Source: Acidobacteriota bacterium (GTDB taxonomy: Bacteria > Acidobacteriota > UBA6911 > RPQK01 > JAPXNP01). Taken from it: a DNA stretch of 21,112 bases. Below the pieces are notes generated by a model. The model saw only the letters and a list, made by a program, of their open reading frames with translations, searched no databases and was not told the DNA's origin. How positions within the stretch are numbered: the stretch's first letter is position 1; each line of letters begins with the position of its first letter. The stretch spans positions 1 through 21,112 of the forward strand of contig JAUWTT010000013.1 of NCBI GenBank assembly GCA_030614585.1, read 5' to 3'. This document shows, one piece after another, positions 15,138 through 21,112 of this stretch. A program made the translations under genes and the position numbers.

Positions 15138-15920
15138 TCAATCAAGATCCCGTTGGCAGCGGGCTATTGACCTAGCCTTTCCCGTGTCGTCATCGACGTC
15201 AATAATGACTCCGCAAAGTCGGGGGTTCAGCGTAGCCGGTTCAAACCGCGTGTGGAGTCCTGTAAGAAAACGACTCAGCGATTCTTCGACCCTCATTCCA
15301 ATTACAGACTCATATGACCCGGTCATACCGACATCGGTCACGTAGGCGGTACCGTCCTGCAAGATCCGAGTGTCAGCCGTGGGCACGTGCGTGTGGGTAC
15401 CAAGAACAGCCGTCACCTTCCCGTCAAGAAACCAACCGAGCGCCATCTTCTCCGAAGTCGCCTCGGCATGAAGATCAACGATCACCACGTGGGCTTGCTC
15501 ACGGAGGCTTGGAAGAGTTTGCTCCATGAATCGAAAAGGACAGTCGATCGTGGGCATAAAGACTCGACCTTGAACATTGACGACCGCGACCCTGATGCCT
15601 TCGTAATTTTCCCCCACATAACTGCTTCTTCCCGGAACACCAGGAGGATAATTGCCCGGCCTGAGCAGGCGAGGTTCGCGGTCAAGGCATTGGAGCGATT
15701 CCTTCTTGTCCCAAATATGATTGCCTGATGTCATCACGTCGACGCCATATCCCAGGATCTGCTCCGCGATCAGCGACGTAATTCCGAAACCCCCGGCGGC
15801 GTTTTCGACATTAACGATCGTGAAGTCAACACCGTATTCCTCCTTAAGCTCGGGCAACTTCTCGCGGAGCACCCTCCTTCCAGCGCGACCTACAATGTCT
15901 CCAACAAAAAGAATCTTCAA
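15138..15920 (-). CDS. ymdB: YmdB-family metallophosphoesterase (2',3'-cyclic-nucleotide phosphodiesterase)
   Basis: Di-metal phosphodiesterase of the YmdB/TIGR00282 family, linked in Bacillus subtilis to biofilm and RNA decay control. The 260 residues match the family. The metal-site residues are all visible: D8 (FVGDIVGRAG), E39 and N40 (VNVENAAGG), N67 and H68 (SGNHIWD), H151 (DLHAEATSEK), and H176 and H178 (GTHTHVPTAD). The start is a TTG: an in-frame TAA lies 27 bases upstream with no ATG between, and the TTG gives exactly the family N-terminus MKILFVGDIVGR. It lies 76 bases downstream of rny, a common pairing that suggests co-transcription. The cyclic-nucleotide activity is known from the family, not shown here. 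Confidence 0.94.
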   Translation of the reverse strand: MKILFVGDIVGRAGRRVLREKLPELKEEYGVDFTIVNVENAAGGFGITSLIAEQILGYGVDVMTSGNHIWDKKESLQCLDREPRLLRPGNYPPGVPGRSSYVGENYEGIRVAVVNVQGRVFMPTIDCPFRFMEQTLPSLREQAHVVIVDLHAEATSEKMALGWFLDGKVTAVLGTHTHVPTADTRILQDGTAYVTDVGMTGSYESVIGMRVEESLSRFLTGLHTRFEPATLNPRLCGVIIDVDDDTGKARSIARCQRDLD

Positions 15921-15996
15921 GCTCCGACTGCCTTTCCCTCTCTTTTACCCCTGCCCTCACACTTCCTCAGGAACGAACTTTCAGTGGTCCCGAAGT

Positions 15997-17550
15997 CTAC
16001 TTTGCATAGTCAACAACGCGCATCTCGCGAATCACCGTGACCTTGACCTGCCCCGGGTACTCGAGATCCTTTTCGATGCGCTTGGCAATATCTTTGCTTA
16101 GCCAGAATGACTGTTCGTCAGAGACCTTGGAACTCTCAACGATGACCCGGATCTCACGGCCTGCCTGCAGCGCAAAAGCCTTTGCTACCCCTGAGAATGA
16201 GCCGGCCAGTTCCTCGAGCTTTTCCAAGCGCCGAATGTAATTCTCGAGGACTTCACGACGAGCTCCTGGGCGAGCCGCTGAGATCGCGTCGGCAGCCTGC
16301 ACGAGTACAGCTTCCGTAGTCTTGAACTCAACATCAAAATGGTGGGCCTCGATCGCGTGCATCACTTCATCACTCTCGCCATGCTTCCTGGCGATCTCAA
16401 CACCCAATTGAAGGTGGGTTCCCTCCATGTCACGATCGACAGCTTTTCCAATATCGTGCAATAACCCGCCTCTTTTCGCCACTTCCACGTCTGCACCAAT
16501 CTCTCGTGCCATGATGCCGGCGATATAGGCCACATCCCGACTGTGATTAAGGACGTTCTGTCCGTAGCTTGTCCGGTACTTAAGGCGCCCCAGCAATTGA
16601 AGAAGCCCCGTATCGAAGTTGTGAATACCCAGCTCAAAAGCGACCTGTTCTCCTTCTTCTCGAAGTTTGGTTTCGATTTCACTCTCCATCTTCGAAACGA
16701 CTTCCTCAACCCGGGCCGGATGGATTCGGCCGTCACGGATGAGACGCTCGATTGACAGCCTTGCGATCTCCCTTCGAAGCGGATCGAATCCTGAAAGGAT
16801 AACCGCTTCCGGGGTGTCATCCACGATCAGGTCGACACCGGTAGCCTGCTCAAGTGCTCTTATATTCCTGCCTTCCCGACCGATGATCCGTCCCTTCATT
16901 TCGTCGGAAGGAAGATCGACCACGGAAACGCTCGATTCAACAATATGCTCTGCAGCACATCGCTGAATCGCTTGACTGATGATCTTGCGGGCCTGAACTG
17001 CAGATTTCTGCACGGTCTCTTCTTCGATCCTCTTCGCCAGCAAAGCGGCGTCACGTCTCGCTTCACTTTCAACGTTCTGGATCAATATCTTTTTGGCATC
17101 CTCGGAAGTCATTCCAGCCACCGATTCCAGCCTTCGAGTTTGTTCCTCGACCAACTGTGTCACCTCGGAGCGCGCCTCCTCAACCTGCGTCTCTCTCCGT
17201 TTAAGAGACCTTACTCGCTGGTCGATCTCCCTCCGTTTCCGATCGACCCGGCGTATTTCACGCCGAAGCCTTTGTTCCTTCTCCTGTAACCCCTTCTCTA
17301 ATTCGGCTGCCTTGAGCCGTTGACCTTGGACTTCTTTCTCTGCTGCCACACGCCAATTGAATATTTCATCTTTGGCTTCAAGCAGCCGTTCTTTCTTCAG
17401 GCGCTCGGCATCTTTAAAAGCTGCATCTTTTGACTCCGCTATCTGTTTCTCAACTTCACGTTTCCTCGTGTTAACAACGCGGATTCTGATGAGATACCAG
17501 ACAAGAAGAACCGCAGCCGCAAATACTATATAAAATAGATACTCCATCAT
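15997..17550 (-). CDS. rny: Ribonuclease Y
   Basis: Membrane-anchored endoribonuclease that initiates mRNA decay in bacteria lacking RNase E-type control. The 517 residues show the full layout: an N-terminal transmembrane helix (about 4-22); a long charged coiled coil (about 28-200); a KH RNA-binding domain (about 205-270) with GRIIGREGRNIRALEQATGVD; and an HD phosphohydrolase domain (about 325-425) with NHSRDVAYIAG (H336), the HD pair at 365-366 (GGLLHDIGKAVD) and EAHHFDVEF. The C-terminal part has REIRVIVESSKVSDEQSFWLSKDIAKRIE. The ATG follows GGGGGA at six bases; a second ATG is adjacent. It lies just downstream of the 6S RNA and upstream of ymdB. Confidence 0.98.
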   Translation of the reverse strand: MMEYLFYIVFAAAVLLVWYLIRIRVVNTRKREVEKQIAESKDAAFKDAERLKKERLLEAKDEIFNWRVAAEKEVQGQRLKAAELEKGLQEKEQRLRREIRRVDRKRREIDQRVRSLKRRETQVEEARSEVTQLVEEQTRRLESVAGMTSEDAKKILIQNVESEARRDAALLAKRIEEETVQKSAVQARKIISQAIQRCAAEHIVESSVSVVDLPSDEMKGRIIGREGRNIRALEQATGVDLIVDDTPEAVILSGFDPLRREIARLSIERLIRDGRIHPARVEEVVSKMESEIETKLREEGEQVAFELGIHNFDTGLLQLLGRLKYRTSYGQNVLNHSRDVAYIAGIMAREIGADVEVAKRGGLLHDIGKAVDRDMEGTHLQLGVEIARKHGESDEVMHAIEAHHFDVEFKTTEAVLVQAADAISAARPGARREVLENYIRRLEKLEELAGSFSGVAKAFALQAGREIRVIVESSKVSDEQSFWLSKDIAKRIEKDLEYPGQVKVTVIREMRVVDYAK

Positions 17551-17584
17551 GGCGAATCCCCCGATTCTCTATTTATGCGGCCGA

Positions 17585-17769
17585 TGGTAAGGAATGTTCG
17601 GTGAGGCGGTGATGGCCCCCGCTCTGCCGTGTGACTCGCTGAAATGAACCTGGCATGGCCAGGTGGGTTCTCTGCCTGCCTTCCCACGAGAAGGAAGGAC
17701 CCGAGATCCCGTTTCTTGAGTGTTGGCTCAATTACAACTAATCATCACGAACATCGCAGGGGATCAGTC
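17585..17769 (-). ncRNA. ssrS: 6S RNA
   Basis: Regulatory RNA that mimics an open promoter and sequesters the housekeeping RNA polymerase holoenzyme. The minus-strand gap between zapA and rny has no ORF but has 6S features. The 5' segment GAUGUUCG is identical to one in E. coli 6S, and AUGUUCG (17748-17754) pairs with CGAACAU (17594-17600) as the closing stem. UGAGCC lies at the 5' side of the expected bubble. CCUUCC-N8-GGAAGG forms a lateral hairpin. The apical arm is GAACC-CACC-UGGC-CAU-GCCA-GGUUC, followed by AGCGAGUCACACGGCAGAGCGGGGGCC on the 3' side. Size (about 185 nt) and the zapA-ssrS location fit the family. The ends are estimates. Confidence 0.85.
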
Positions 17770-17775
17770 TTTGTT

Positions 17776-17781
17776 ATTGTA
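17776..17781 (-). promoter_or_regulatory. -10 box for 6S RNA, at the end of zapA
   Basis: TACAAT on the minus strand (one mismatch to TATAAT) lies three bases after the zapA stop codon and about seven bases before the estimated 6S RNA 5' end. No good -35 is seen upstream inside zapA. It suggests that 6S RNA has its own transcription start as well as possible read-through. Confidence 0.4.
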
Positions 17782-17783
17782 GC

Positions 17784-18104
17784 TTATTCTGGCGCTTCAG
17801 GGTGACTCGCCTCGGCCAAGTTCTCTATACAGGACGCCAAGCGAGCATTCTGCTCATCAATCCCCGTTTCCAACCGTCCGAGTTTCTCCTGGACAGCTAA
17901 CAATTCATCAGCGATATTCAACGCCGCCAAAATGGCCACCTTCAAAGAATCCACGGTAGGTGTCAGCTTTGAGATCTCCAACATTCTTTCATCAACCAAG
18001 CCGGCAAGACGTTCCACGTAATCGGAATCGTCTGCTCTAATGTCGTAAGTCTGGTTGAAGATCTTGACTCTAGTGACCCCTCCGGATTCAATACCCATCT
18101 CCAC
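17784..18104 (-). CDS. zapA: Cell division protein ZapA
   Basis: Small FtsZ-binding protein that bundles protofilaments at the Z-ring. The 106 residues have the ZapA plan: an N-terminal head (VTRVKIFNQTYDIRADDSDYVERLAGLVDERM), then TVDSLKVAILAALNIADELL, then a C-terminal coiled coil (about 65-98). The chosen GTG (18104) has AGG five bases upstream and is seven bases past the upstream stop; an ATG two codons later (18098) is the alternative. It lies between the ZapB-like gene and 6S RNA, the usual place for zapA. Confidence 0.9.
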   Translation of the reverse strand: MEMGIESGGVTRVKIFNQTYDIRADDSDYVERLAGLVDERMLEISKLTPTVDSLKVAILAALNIADELLAVQEKLGRLETGIDEQNARLASCIENLAEASHPEAPE

Positions 18105-18110
18105 TAAAAC

Positions 18111-18377
18111 CTATAGAACCGCGCCTTTTACCGGCTCTTCGAGGCCTGAGACATGCTCTCGAATCCGCTCGACGCGTGATCGTATTTCCAAACGTTCCTG
18201 CCTTAGACTCTTGATTTCCTGACTTGTCGCCAAGTCCTTTTCTCTGAGTTCCTCCAGTTGCTCCCGTAGCGTTTCAAGTTCTTGCCTTAACTGTCCATTC
18301 TCACGCTCGAGCCGTTCGAAGTTCTCAACTAAGTGATCAACATATTTTCCGAGTTGTTCCAGTGGTTTATCGGACAC
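18111..18377 (-). CDS. Small coiled-coil protein, ZapB-like
   Basis: 88 residues, almost entirely a predicted coiled coil from about 15 to 80 with strong heptads of Leu/Val/Ile and charged residues (ENFERLERENGQLRQELETL and onward). No membrane segment or enzyme motif. It starts with GTG after GAGGAAGG. It ends six bases before zapA, and both are in the same direction, so a role with ZapA at the divisome, as for ZapB, is likely by context. Sequence alone cannot separate it from other short coiled-coil proteins. Confidence 0.75.
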   Translation of the reverse strand: MSDKPLEQLGKYVDHLVENFERLERENGQLRQELETLREQLEELREKDLATSQEIKSLRQERLEIRSRVERIREHVSGLEEPVKGAVL

Positions 18378-18452
18378 AACCTTCCTCGAACTCCGGACCT
18401 ACAGCCAGCCGAAAGCCGAACCTCCGTCCAATCTGAACCGCAGTCAGCACAC

Positions 18453-18475
18453 GGCGCGTTCATCAAGTTCGCGCC
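18453..18475 (-). terminator. Stem-loop directly after the pheT stop codon
   Basis: A perfect 6-bp GC stem GGCGCG/CGCGCC with an 11-base loop starts one base after the pheT stop. There is no U-tract after it, so it may be an mRNA 3' end or processing stem or a partial terminator that lets some transcription pass into the zapB-like and zapA genes. Function inferred. Confidence 0.3.
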
Positions 18476-18476
18476 A

Positions 18477-20543
18477 CTAGCGCTGCTCGATCGAAAACTT
18501 CTGCTTCAGAGCAGCAACCACGCCTTCAAAACGCTCATTGACCTCTTCCTGGGTCAAAGTGCGTGAAGATGCTGCGAACGTTAAACGCACAGTTAAACTA
18601 ATTTTATCTTGGGGAAGACGCGAACCTTGATAGAGATCGATCAATCGAAAGTCTTTCAGCTCAGCGATCTGAAGAGCCTGAACTGCCAAACCTATTGTAC
18701 TGAACGAAATGGCCCTGTCAAGCACGAAAGAAAGATCTCTTTCGACGGATGGAAATCTCGGCAACGTCTTATACTCAGGTTCCACGAGACGCTGAGCGTA
18801 GACTTCCTCCAACGAAAGCTCGGAAAGAAGAACCGCTTTCGGAAACTTGAAGGTTTCTATCAACCGTGGGTGGAGGGAACCTAGAAACCCGATTCTGTTC
18901 CCGTCAAACAGCACCTCGGCCGCAATCCCTGGGTGAAGGAATGGCACATCGCCAGTCTGCCGAAATTCGACAGGCTGTCGCAAACGCTCGAACAACTCCT
19001 CCACGATCCCTTTGAGATGATAAAAGGTAAACGGCTCTGAAAGTTGATTCCAGTACGAGCCATAGAACTCCCCCGTCGCGACCATAGCCAGTCTCCTCTC
19101 TTCGAGGACTTCATTCGAAGGAGAGTCTCCCGGGCGGAAGACCTTGCCCGTTTCAAAGAGTCGGACATCATCAACTCCATGGTTCAGGTTCTGCTTCACC
19201 GATTCAATCAAACCCGGGATCATTGTGGTTCGAAGATGCGTGTCCACTTCCGTGAGTGGGTTTGCTACAGGGACCATGGGAGGAGCTGTCTTGGTGAAGA
19301 CAGCTTCTTTGGCCGGTGTAGTGAAAGCGTAGTTGATTGCTTCGAAAAAGCCCTCACCCACCAACGTGGAAATCAGCAACCGATCGCTCTTCTCTGTTTC
19401 GGCATATCGGCCAACCCCGGTCGGGGCGGGATAGTGAGAGGGGATCCGATCATAACCATAATGTCGGGCCACCTCCTCAACCAGATCATTTTCTAGCTCC
19501 ACGTCGCGACGGAAGCTGGGCACCTCGACCTTAAACACGTCCTCAGTCACTTCCTCAGGCTGAAACTCCAGGCAAGAAAAGATGGTCTGGACGTCCCCTG
19601 TCGGGACTGGCGTTCCCAATACCTGAGCGATTCGCTTGCCCCGAAGCGTTAGAACCTGTGGCTTTCTCCCGACAGGGTTCTCGTCGATCACCGGGCTGAC
19701 ACACGTTCCACCGCTAATCTCAGCGATCAGTGCGCACGCCCGGTTCAGAGCCAAGACCTGCAAACCAGGGTCGCCTCCCCGCTCGAAACGATAAGAAGCC
19801 TCCGTACTCAGACCAAGTTTACGAGCGGTCCTCCGAATGGAAGAAGGTTCGAAGTATGCACTTTCAAGAAAAACGGTCTTAGAGGCTTCAGAAATCTCGC
19901 AGTCTGCCCCTCCCATTACACCGCCAACCGCAACCGGCTTATCTCCATCACAAATCAACAGCATCGAGTCATCGAGATCACGGACTGTCCCGTCCAGGGT
20001 CTCGAGCCTTTCCCCCTGTCGTGCCCGACGGACCACGATCCTGGAATCAGCCAGCAAATGATAGTCGAACGCATGTAGCGGTTGGCCAATTTCGAAAAGC
20101 ACGAAGTTGGTGACATCAACGATAGCGTTAATGGGCCTCTGCCCAACTGATTCGAGGCGCTGCATTAACCAACGGGGTGATTCACCGACGGTCACATCCG
20201 TTATTACTCGTGCTGCATACCGGGGACACAGGTCCGAATCCTCAATCAAAACGTCAACCGGAAAATCTTTTGCCCTCGTTTCGTCATAAGGCAAAGGTGA
20301 AAAATCCGGTTTCTTCAGTTTCAGTCGGAACTGAGCTGCCAGCTCTCTGGCAACACCGAGGTGGTTAAGACAATCGACACGATTAGTGGTTACATCGACA
20401 TCGAAGATGTAATCGTCCTTGAACTCCTCAACAACGTCGACCGTCAAGCCCACCATCGTCAAAGCGTGGCCAACGTCCTCAATTTCGAGTCCCAGAATGT
20501 CGATGTCAACGAATTCCTGGAGCCATTGGTAACTGATCTTCAT
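18477..20543 (-). CDS. pheT: Phenylalanyl-tRNA synthetase beta subunit, short form without the OB-fold tRNA-binding insert
   Basis: Beta subunit of the (alpha-beta)2 PheRS that charges tRNA-Phe. The 688 residues are about 100 fewer than E. coli PheT (795). The start (MKISYQWLQEFVDIDILGLE, TMVGLTVDVVEEF) runs directly into DVDVTTNRVDCLNHLGVAREL, so the EMAPII/OB-fold domain usually placed between these blocks is missing. Then follow the B3/B4 editing domain (about 105-260; ERLETLDGTVRDL, AVGGVMGG), B5 (about 285-355), the catalytic-like core (FEAINYAF, VANPLTEVDTHLRTTMIPGL, LFETGKVF) and the C-terminal FDX-ACB anticodon-binding domain (about 595-688; LPRFPSVERDLSFVLD). The frame is intact throughout, so the absence is not a frameshift. 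It lies 79 bases after pheS. Confidence 0.95.
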   Translation of the reverse strand: MKISYQWLQEFVDIDILGLEIEDVGHALTMVGLTVDVVEEFKDDYIFDVDVTTNRVDCLNHLGVARELAAQFRLKLKKPDFSPLPYDETRAKDFPVDVLIEDSDLCPRYAARVITDVTVGESPRWLMQRLESVGQRPINAIVDVTNFVLFEIGQPLHAFDYHLLADSRIVVRRARQGERLETLDGTVRDLDDSMLLICDGDKPVAVGGVMGGADCEISEASKTVFLESAYFEPSSIRRTARKLGLSTEASYRFERGGDPGLQVLALNRACALIAEISGGTCVSPVIDENPVGRKPQVLTLRGKRIAQVLGTPVPTGDVQTIFSCLEFQPEEVTEDVFKVEVPSFRRDVELENDLVEEVARHYGYDRIPSHYPAPTGVGRYAETEKSDRLLISTLVGEGFFEAINYAFTTPAKEAVFTKTAPPMVPVANPLTEVDTHLRTTMIPGLIESVKQNLNHGVDDVRLFETGKVFRPGDSPSNEVLEERRLAMVATGEFYGSYWNQLSEPFTFYHLKGIVEELFERLRQPVEFRQTGDVPFLHPGIAAEVLFDGNRIGFLGSLHPRLIETFKFPKAVLLSELSLEEVYAQRLVEPEYKTLPRFPSVERDLSFVLDRAISFSTIGLAVQALQIAELKDFRLIDLYQGSRLPQDKISLTVRLTFAASSRTLTQEEVNERFEGVVAALKQKFSIEQR

Positions 20544-20622
20544 GGTTCGAGCGAGTTCTTTCCCTTGTGTTGTAGAACGCTCCCTCTTTGACGCGCCGGA
20601 AAATTGGACAGAGTCAAGGCGT

Positions 20623-21112
20623 TTAGAATTGATTCAAAAACCGGATATCGTTTTCAAAGAGGAGCCGCATATCATCGACCTGGTACTTCAGAATCGCAAT
20701 CCGGTCAATTCCCATACCCCACGCAAAGCCAGTGTAGCGTTCCGAATCATATCCGACCATTGAGAATACCCGGGGATGGACCATCCCGGCTCCTAACACT
20801 TCAACCCAGCCACTTCGTTTACAGACCCGACAGCCGTTTCCGCTGCAGAATATGCAGCTTATATCCACTTCAGCCCCTGGCTCGACAAACGGAAAGTAAC
20901 TGGGTCTGAGCCGAACACGGGTTTCTTCCGAAAAAAGCTCTCTGAAGAATACCTCGAGGGTACCCTTGAGATCCGCAAGCGTAATCCCCTCGCCCACGAC
21001 CAAGCCTTCCATCTGGTGGAACATCGGGCTGTGGGTCGCATCGACCGAATCCCTGCGGAAGACCCTGCCCGGGACGACGATACGTAACGGAGGCTGTTGC
21101 TGCTCCATGGTG
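20623..21112 (-). CDS. pheS: Phenylalanyl-tRNA synthetase alpha subunit (5' end off the window)
   Basis: Catalytic subunit of PheRS. The C-terminal 163 codons are present; the frame stays open to the window edge, and the ATG at 21108 is internal (family context T-M-E-x-Q). Class II motif 2 is VVPGRVFRRDSVDATHSPMFHQMEGLVV, and motif 3 is YTGFAWGMGIDRIAILKY. A cysteine-rich hairpin (ISCIFCSGNGCRVCKRSGWVEVLGAGMVHP) is the usual bacterial PheS insert. The end IRFLNQF is typical. It is co-directional with pheT. Confidence 0.97.
   Translation of the reverse strand, partial: TMEQQQPPLRIVVPGRVFRRDSVDATHSPMFHQMEGLVVGEGITLADLKGTLEVFFRELFSEETRVRLRPSYFPFVEPGAEVDISCIFCSGNGCRVCKRSGWVEVLGAGMVHPRVFSMVGYDSERYTGFAWGMGIDRIAILKYQVDDMRLLFENDIRFLNQF

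Noticed and set aside
20807..20870. Zinc-finger-like CxxC...CxxC in PheS as an unusual insertion
   Set aside because: This cysteine-rich hairpin is a common feature of bacterial PheS before GxxEILGAGMVHP-type sequence, so it is ordinary.

Overview
The window reads as a stretch of core chromosome from a Gram-negative, non-proteobacterial bacterium, most likely Acidobacteriota or a deltaproteobacterial-type lineage. This is inferred from gene content and order. It has TonB/ExbB/ExbD and a lipoprotein (so an outer membrane), RNase Y, one bifunctional Rel, and the order pheS-pheT-zapB-like-zapA-6S RNA-rny-ymdB. Every gene except uvrA is on the minus strand. No tRNA or rRNA gene, insertion sequence, prophage gene or CRISPR array is visible, and no intergenic gap exceeds about 240 bases.

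Layout in the direction of minus-strand transcription, from high to low coordinates. (1) 21112-18477: phenylalanyl-tRNA synthetase, with pheS cut by the window edge and a short pheT lacking the usual tRNA-binding OB-fold insert. (2) 18377-15138: a small coiled-coil ZapB-like protein, ZapA, a 6S RNA with its own likely -10 box, RNase Y, and a YmdB-type phosphodiesterase with a TTG start. (3) 15137-14973: a 165-base gap between convergent genes that holds two kinds of dispersed-repeat sequence. (4) 12132-14972, plus strand: uvrA. (5) 11989-9871: an intracellular TIG plus beta-propeller protein of unknown role, then tgt. (6) 9870-6435: a structured leader or possible RNA, then yajC-secD-secF, the Sec accessory complex; SecF carries an extra periplasmic segment. 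(7) 6376-3009: a clear sigma70-type promoter, tonB with an 18-proline tract, exbB, two exbD genes and a TPR lipoprotein, closed by a strong rho-independent terminator. (8) 2985-1: rel ((p)ppGpp synthetase/hydrolase) with its own candidate promoter, then recA, preceded by a perfect palindrome beside a -10 box and cut by the window edge.

Functionally this is housekeeping DNA: translation (PheST, Tgt), RNA control (6S RNA, RNase Y, YmdB), division (ZapA and ZapB-like), repair (UvrA, RecA), stringent response (Rel), protein export (YajC-SecDF) and energised outer-membrane transport (TonB-ExbBD). I did not find a defence system, biosynthetic cluster or other clearly new multi-gene system. The points that merit a second look are the 6S RNA locus, the shortened PheT, the enlarged SecF, the TIG-propeller protein without a signal peptide next to tgt, the structured tgt-yajC spacer, the palindromic repeat after uvrA, and the palindrome in the recA promoter.
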